A stretch of 64,000 nt of DNA from Leptospiraceae bacterium (lineage in GTDB: Bacteria; Spirochaetota; Leptospiria; Leptospirales; Leptonemataceae), in NCBI GenBank assembly GCA_026418015.1, contig JAOACE010000020.1, positions 62,001 through 126,000 on the forward strand. The letters are read 5' to 3'. The notes under the pieces are model-generated. The model was given only the letters and a program-made list of their open reading frames with translations, made no database searches and was not told the DNA's origin. Of this stretch, positions 61,486 through 64,000 are shown in pieces. Position 1 is the first letter of the stretch, and each line of letters opens with the position of its first letter. Position numbers and translations under genes: made by a program.

Positions 61486-62828
61486 AAAAGATAGAATTAA
61501 AAATTCCAGGTGGTATTTTGTCCGTAAGTTTTTTAAGAAATTTATGCTTAATGTTACATAGTTACAATATTGAAAATATCTATTTAGGAAATAGACAAAA
61601 TATCATTATATATCTAAAAGAAGAAAATTACGAAAGGTTATCTTTATTATTTAAAAAAAATAATCTTTTATTGCAAGATAGTGAGTTTAATCTTATGCTT
61701 GATTGGAATATTTTTAACGAAGATAATTGGTTAAATTTAAATAGTTTCGAAGAGTTATTAAAAACATTCATCAATACAAAATTACCAATTCAAATACTCC
61801 AAAAAATAGATGAAATAAGCGTATTATTATCACCTATTAACTTAATCGCTGATGACAATAAATACAAATTTTATATATTTATCAATTCTAATAATCAATC
61901 CTTTTTATCTAAGAGCAGTTTTACTTTGAATGAAGTTAAAGATTTTTTTTATCAACAATATTTTCTTAATTGGGAAGATATTATAATTAATTTTATAAAA
62001 AATAATTATAATAGTTTTGATACTTTTTTCAATTTTCAATTCCTTAAAAGCTATTTAATATACAACAAACAATTAGAATTTAACAGTAAAATTTTCAAAA
62101 AATTAAGTCATTACATTATATTATCTTCGTATACATATAATTTCTCTACGCCAATATTAGAAAAATTGTGCTTTATACTAAAAAAACACTCTATTGGTTA
62201 TATTTTTATTAATCCCTATCACATGTTGGAAATACCTATACATAATAACAATTTACTTATACAAGAGATTCATAAATTATTTAATAATCAAAATTATATT
62301 ATTTACCACAATCAATATCATAGTTTTCCTAATAATATTTTAAGACTCAATAATTTCGAAGAATCAAGCAAACAATTGGTAAATACATTAATTCGTGATA
62401 AAAGCATTAAAACCCACAATAATTACATTGTATTAAATATAAACGAATCTTCACAAAAATCATTGGGTGGTATGGTTGATATATTTATACAAAAATCTAT
62501 TTTTAGAAGAGGTAAACGATACGATTTTTCAATCAATCCTTTTATAAAACCTCAAAATTATAAGAACTTAAATCAAAATCAGTTAATAAAAACAATCAAC
62601 AATTTTATTGAATTTATGGAGCACTACGATTATTTACCCAACAAAGAAATAGAAAATTTATCAATAAAAATTATAGAAAAAGAACGTATAAAACAATGTA
62701 TAGAATGTTTTACAGTTTTGTCCTCTGATGATTCTATCTGTCCAATATGTGAATCGAAAAATTATCAAGAAGTTTTGTCCCCCACAGAACTTATTGCAAA
62801 AAATTTTCTCTATAAAAACCTTCGATAG
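61482..62828 (+). CDS. Nitrite/sulfite-reductase-like protein without siroheme cysteines, rubredoxin-like C-terminus
   Basis: 448 residues. The start, IELKIPGGILSVSFLRNLCLMLHSYNIENIYLGNRQNIIIYL, fits the ferredoxin-like half-domain of nitrite/sulfite reductases (GG.l....lr.la.i...yg...i.lt.RqNi.l). The siroheme/4Fe-4S ligands (C-x5-C and C-x3-C) are absent; only C19-like isolated Cys occur. A second half-domain may start near residue 205 (LSHYIILSSYTYNFSTPILEKLCFILKKHSIGYIFINPYHMLEI). The C-terminus has C406, C409, C420 and C423 (CIECFTVL...SICPICESK), a rubredoxin/rubrerythrin-type iron or zinc knuckle. It is translationally coupled to NasA, so it is probably an electron carrier or assembly partner of the reductase. 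As I recall, similar rubredoxin-tailed genes follow nasA in some Bacteroidetes. Confidence 0.7.
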   Translation: MKKIELKIPGGILSVSFLRNLCLMLHSYNIENIYLGNRQNIIIYLKEENYERLSLLFKKNNLLLQDSEFNLMLDWNIFNEDNWLNLNSFEELLKTFINTKLPIQILQKIDEISVLLSPINLIADDNKYKFYIFINSNNQSFLSKSSFTLNEVKDFFYQQYFLNWEDIIINFIKNNYNSFDTFFNFQFLKSYLIYNKQLEFNSKIFKKLSHYIILSSYTYNFSTPILEKLCFILKKHSIGYIFINPYHMLEIPIHNNNLLIQEIHKLFNNQNYIIYHNQYHSFPNNILRLNNFEESSKQLVNTLIRDKSIKTHNNYIVLNINESSQKSLGGMVDIFIQKSIFRRGKRYDFSINPFIKPQNYKNLNQNQLIKTINNFIEFMEHYDYLPNKEIENLSIKIIEKERIKQCIECFTVLSSDDSICPICESKNYQEVLSPTELIAKNFLYKNLR

Positions 62829-63252
62829 TTAAGATATTTTCTGGGGAAAGATTTTTTATTTTTATTTTAAACAAGGGCGAACGTGCTGGACCAGAGATTA
62901 CACAACCGGTCTTGGGACAAAATTGTGCTCCATGTACCTTACAAACTATATTTCCCAATACATTAAAAAAACGATTATCATCTAAATCTAAAGGAACTCT
63001 AATATGAGTACAAAGATTAAAAAAACCTATTATTTCGTCATCATAAACATAAAAAAATGCAGGTTTAACCTCCTGCTGTAGAAATGGTAAAAGAAGAACT
63101 AATGGTTTAAAAAGATGAAAATTTTTTGGGGGGAAAATAGGAATAGTTTTTTCTAACTTAATTTGTAGTAAAGGTTCATACCTCCATAAAATTCCGTCAA
63201 AAAAAATGTTTATTTCGAATTTAATCTGTTGATAATCTTTATAATGATTCAT
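62791..63252 (-). CDS. Rieske 2Fe-2S domain protein
   Basis: 153 residues, soluble. Rieske ligands C81 and H83 in FNLCTHIRVPLDLDD, and C104 and H107 in NIVCKVHGAQFCPKTGCVISGPA, give the CxH...CxxH pair. FCPKTGCVISGPARSPL (family: F.p.tG....gPa...L) continues the fold. An N-terminal strand-rich segment of about 65 residues comes before. It could be NirD-like (nitrite reductase small subunit), a ferredoxin-like Rieske, or an oxygenase-associated protein; the isolated size suits an electron carrier. It is convergent with the nitrate operon, its last 38 bases overlapping the rubredoxin-tailed gene, and divergent from moaD. Confidence 0.8.
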   Translation of the reverse strand: MNHYKDYQQIKFEINIFFDGILWRYEPLLQIKLEKTIPIFPPKNFHLFKPLVLLLPFLQQEVKPAFFYVYDDEIIGFFNLCTHIRVPLDLDDNRFFNVLGNIVCKVHGAQFCPKTGCVISGPARSPLFKIKIKNLSPENILTIEGFYRENFLQ

Positions 63253-63370
63253 TCTATGCCATTTTTTAGTAATAAATTGATTTTTCTATTAATATTTTAT
63301 TTCAAAATTTAAGATTTTGATATTTTAATTGACATAGAAAAATTATTTTATAATTTATAAATGGTCGAAT

Positions 63371-63634
63371 ATGAGTTTAAATCAAACTTCAATACAAGTT
63401 GAACTAGAATTTTTTGCAATATTAAAGGATTTGCTATCGCATAGCTTTTCAGTAAGTTTTGATCAACCAATTTCTATTAAAGAATTAAAACACTATCTTA
63501 TTAAGAAGTTTCCACAAGCAGAAGAAGTATTAATATATTCTCGTTTTTCTACAGAAACGACTATTCTAAATGACGAAGCTATTATAGATAAAAACTCAAA
63601 GATTTACGTTTTACCACCATCTTCTGGTGGATAA
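63371..63634 (+). CDS. moaD: Molybdopterin synthase sulfur carrier subunit MoaD
   Basis: 87 residues, ubiquitin-like fold, ending in the required diglycine (LPPSSGG). Seen: VELEFFAILKDLLSHSFSVSF at the start (family: v.yFa.lre..g), PISIKELKHYLIKKFPQ, then ETTILNDEAIIDKNSKIYVLPPSSGG (usually A.N.e.v..d..L.dGDEVA.iPPVSGG). The C-terminal Gly is adenylated by MoeB and thiocarboxylated to donate sulfur to molybdopterin. The next gene, moaE, is its partner 10 bases on. Both serve the molybdenum cofactor needed by the nitrate reductase next door. Confidence 0.93.
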   Translation: MSLNQTSIQVELEFFAILKDLLSHSFSVSFDQPISIKELKHYLIKKFPQAEEVLIYSRFSTETTILNDEAIIDKNSKIYVLPPSSGG

Positions 63635-63644
63635 AAGGAATTTT

Positions 63645-64000
63645 ATGCAAAACATTATCGGGCAAAACAATTATCTTACCAGAGGACCCATAGAAATTGG
63701 AAAAATTGTTCAAAATATTGCTCTAAATTCTTGTGGAGCAATGGTGATCTTTACAGGACATGTTCGAAATCATAGTAAAAACAAAAAAGGCGAAATCAAA
63801 GATGTAAAAGCATTAGAGTATACCGCTTTTGAACCATTGGCAAATCAACTTATAAATGAAATCTTAACCGAAGCAATTTCTAAATTTAACCTAAATGGAG
63901 CTTACTGTCTACATCGATTAGGCTTTCTGAATTTGCAAGAAATCGCGGTAATCATTATAACAACTGCAAAACACAGAAAAGAATGTTACAGAGCGAATCA
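63645..64000 (+). CDS. moaE: Molybdopterin synthase catalytic subunit MoaE, cut by window end
   Basis: ATG 63645 with AAGGAA upstream; 118 codons seen, no stop before 64000. Matches MoaE: GAMVIFTGHVRNHSKNKKG (family: GA...F.G.VR..n.g..v..l.YE), VKALEYTAFEPLANQLINEIL, AYCLHRLGFLNLQEIAVIIITTAKHRKECYRA (family: vaihHR.G.l.iGe..v.v.v.a.HR..af.a). The catalytic Lys motif (KK or KE..) should follow outside the window. Pairs with MoaD to insert the dithiolene sulfurs. Confidence 0.92.
   Translation, partial: MQNIIGQNNYLTRGPIEIGKIVQNIALNSCGAMVIFTGHVRNHSKNKKGEIKDVKALEYTAFEPLANQLINEILTEAISKFNLNGAYCLHRLGFLNLQEIAVIIITTAKHRKECYRAN

Noticed and set aside
61482-62828. Annotation as functional nitrite reductase
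   Set aside because: The four siroheme/4Fe-4S cysteines are absent, so only the half-domain similarity is claimed.
1-64000. tRNA, rRNA, CRISPR, insertion sequence or prophage
   Set aside because: No spacer holds a cloverleaf-like GC-rich stretch, no regular repeats with spacers were seen, and no transposase or integrase motif was found.

Overview
The window is a chromosomal segment of an AT-rich (by eye about 30% G+C), diderm bacterium. Lipid A acylation (LpxL type), LolC/LolD, an OprP-like porin and several lipoproteins show an outer membrane. The order hrcA-grpE-dnaK-dnaJ, a SpoIIE-type phosphatase with an NADSMGKS motif, a GnnA-like sugar dehydrogenase and many TPR proteins with no recognised name together point to a spirochaete of the Leptospirales or a close, more AT-rich relative. 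That placement is inference. No rRNA, tRNA, CRISPR array, insertion sequence or prophage was recognised. Genes are packed tightly, often with ATGA stop/start overlaps, and the strand switches every few genes.

Layout. 1-8 kb: end of an NnrS-like membrane protein, an alpha/beta hydrolase, an M16 protease, a Sua5-type tRNA enzyme, a 54-residue membrane peptide, ManA, a DegT-family protein without its PLP lysine, and a GnnA-like dehydrogenase. 8-13 kb: the class I heat-shock operon hrcA-grpE-dnaK-dnaJ, with a readable promoter and a divergent CIRCE-like operator. 13-22 kb: unknown and TPR/FN3-like envelope genes, a PF01676-type metalloenzyme, a methyltransferase and mtaB. 22-30 kb: clpC, a one-piece McsA-McsB arginine kinase, lolD, lolC and a porin with a Fur-like operator. 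30-41 kb: thiolase, hflX, methyltransferase, leuC, mutY, a ROK sugar kinase and an LpxL-like acyltransferase. 41-47 kb: dapF, a possible sigma-like regulator, a STAS anti-sigma antagonist, rhomboid protease, a degenerate PP2C-like protein and lipoproteins. 48-56 kb: menaquinone (futalosine route) genes mqnA, mqnP-like and ubiX-like, tyrS, a SpoIIE phosphatase, and a DHH-like/membrane fusion. 56-64 kb: an assimilatory nitrate module (NarK, a 1170-residue NasA fused to a NirB-like flavoprotein, and a rubredoxin-tailed partner), then a Rieske protein, moaD and moaE.

How it fits together. Two protein quality-control circuits lie close together: the HrcA/CIRCE chaperone operon and a predicted phospho-arginine/ClpC pathway. 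In the second, kinase and adaptor are fused, all three expected catalytic positions of McsB are present, and both ClpC N-domain docking glutamates are kept. The nitrate module has transporter, reductase and molybdopterin-synthase genes together, but no siroheme nitrite reductase is visible. The partner that starts like one lacks the siroheme/4Fe-4S cysteines and ends in a rubredoxin-like knuckle. Signalling genes of the partner-switching type (SpoIIE phosphatase, pseudo-phosphatase, STAS protein, sigma-like protein) are scattered over 42-55 kb.

The most promising places for something undescribed are the McsA-McsB fusion coupled to lolD, the NasA-NirB fusion with its rubredoxin partner, the lipoprotein/pseudo-PP2C/lipoprotein cassette at 46-48 kb, and the DHH-like/membrane fusion at 54.6-56.4 kb.
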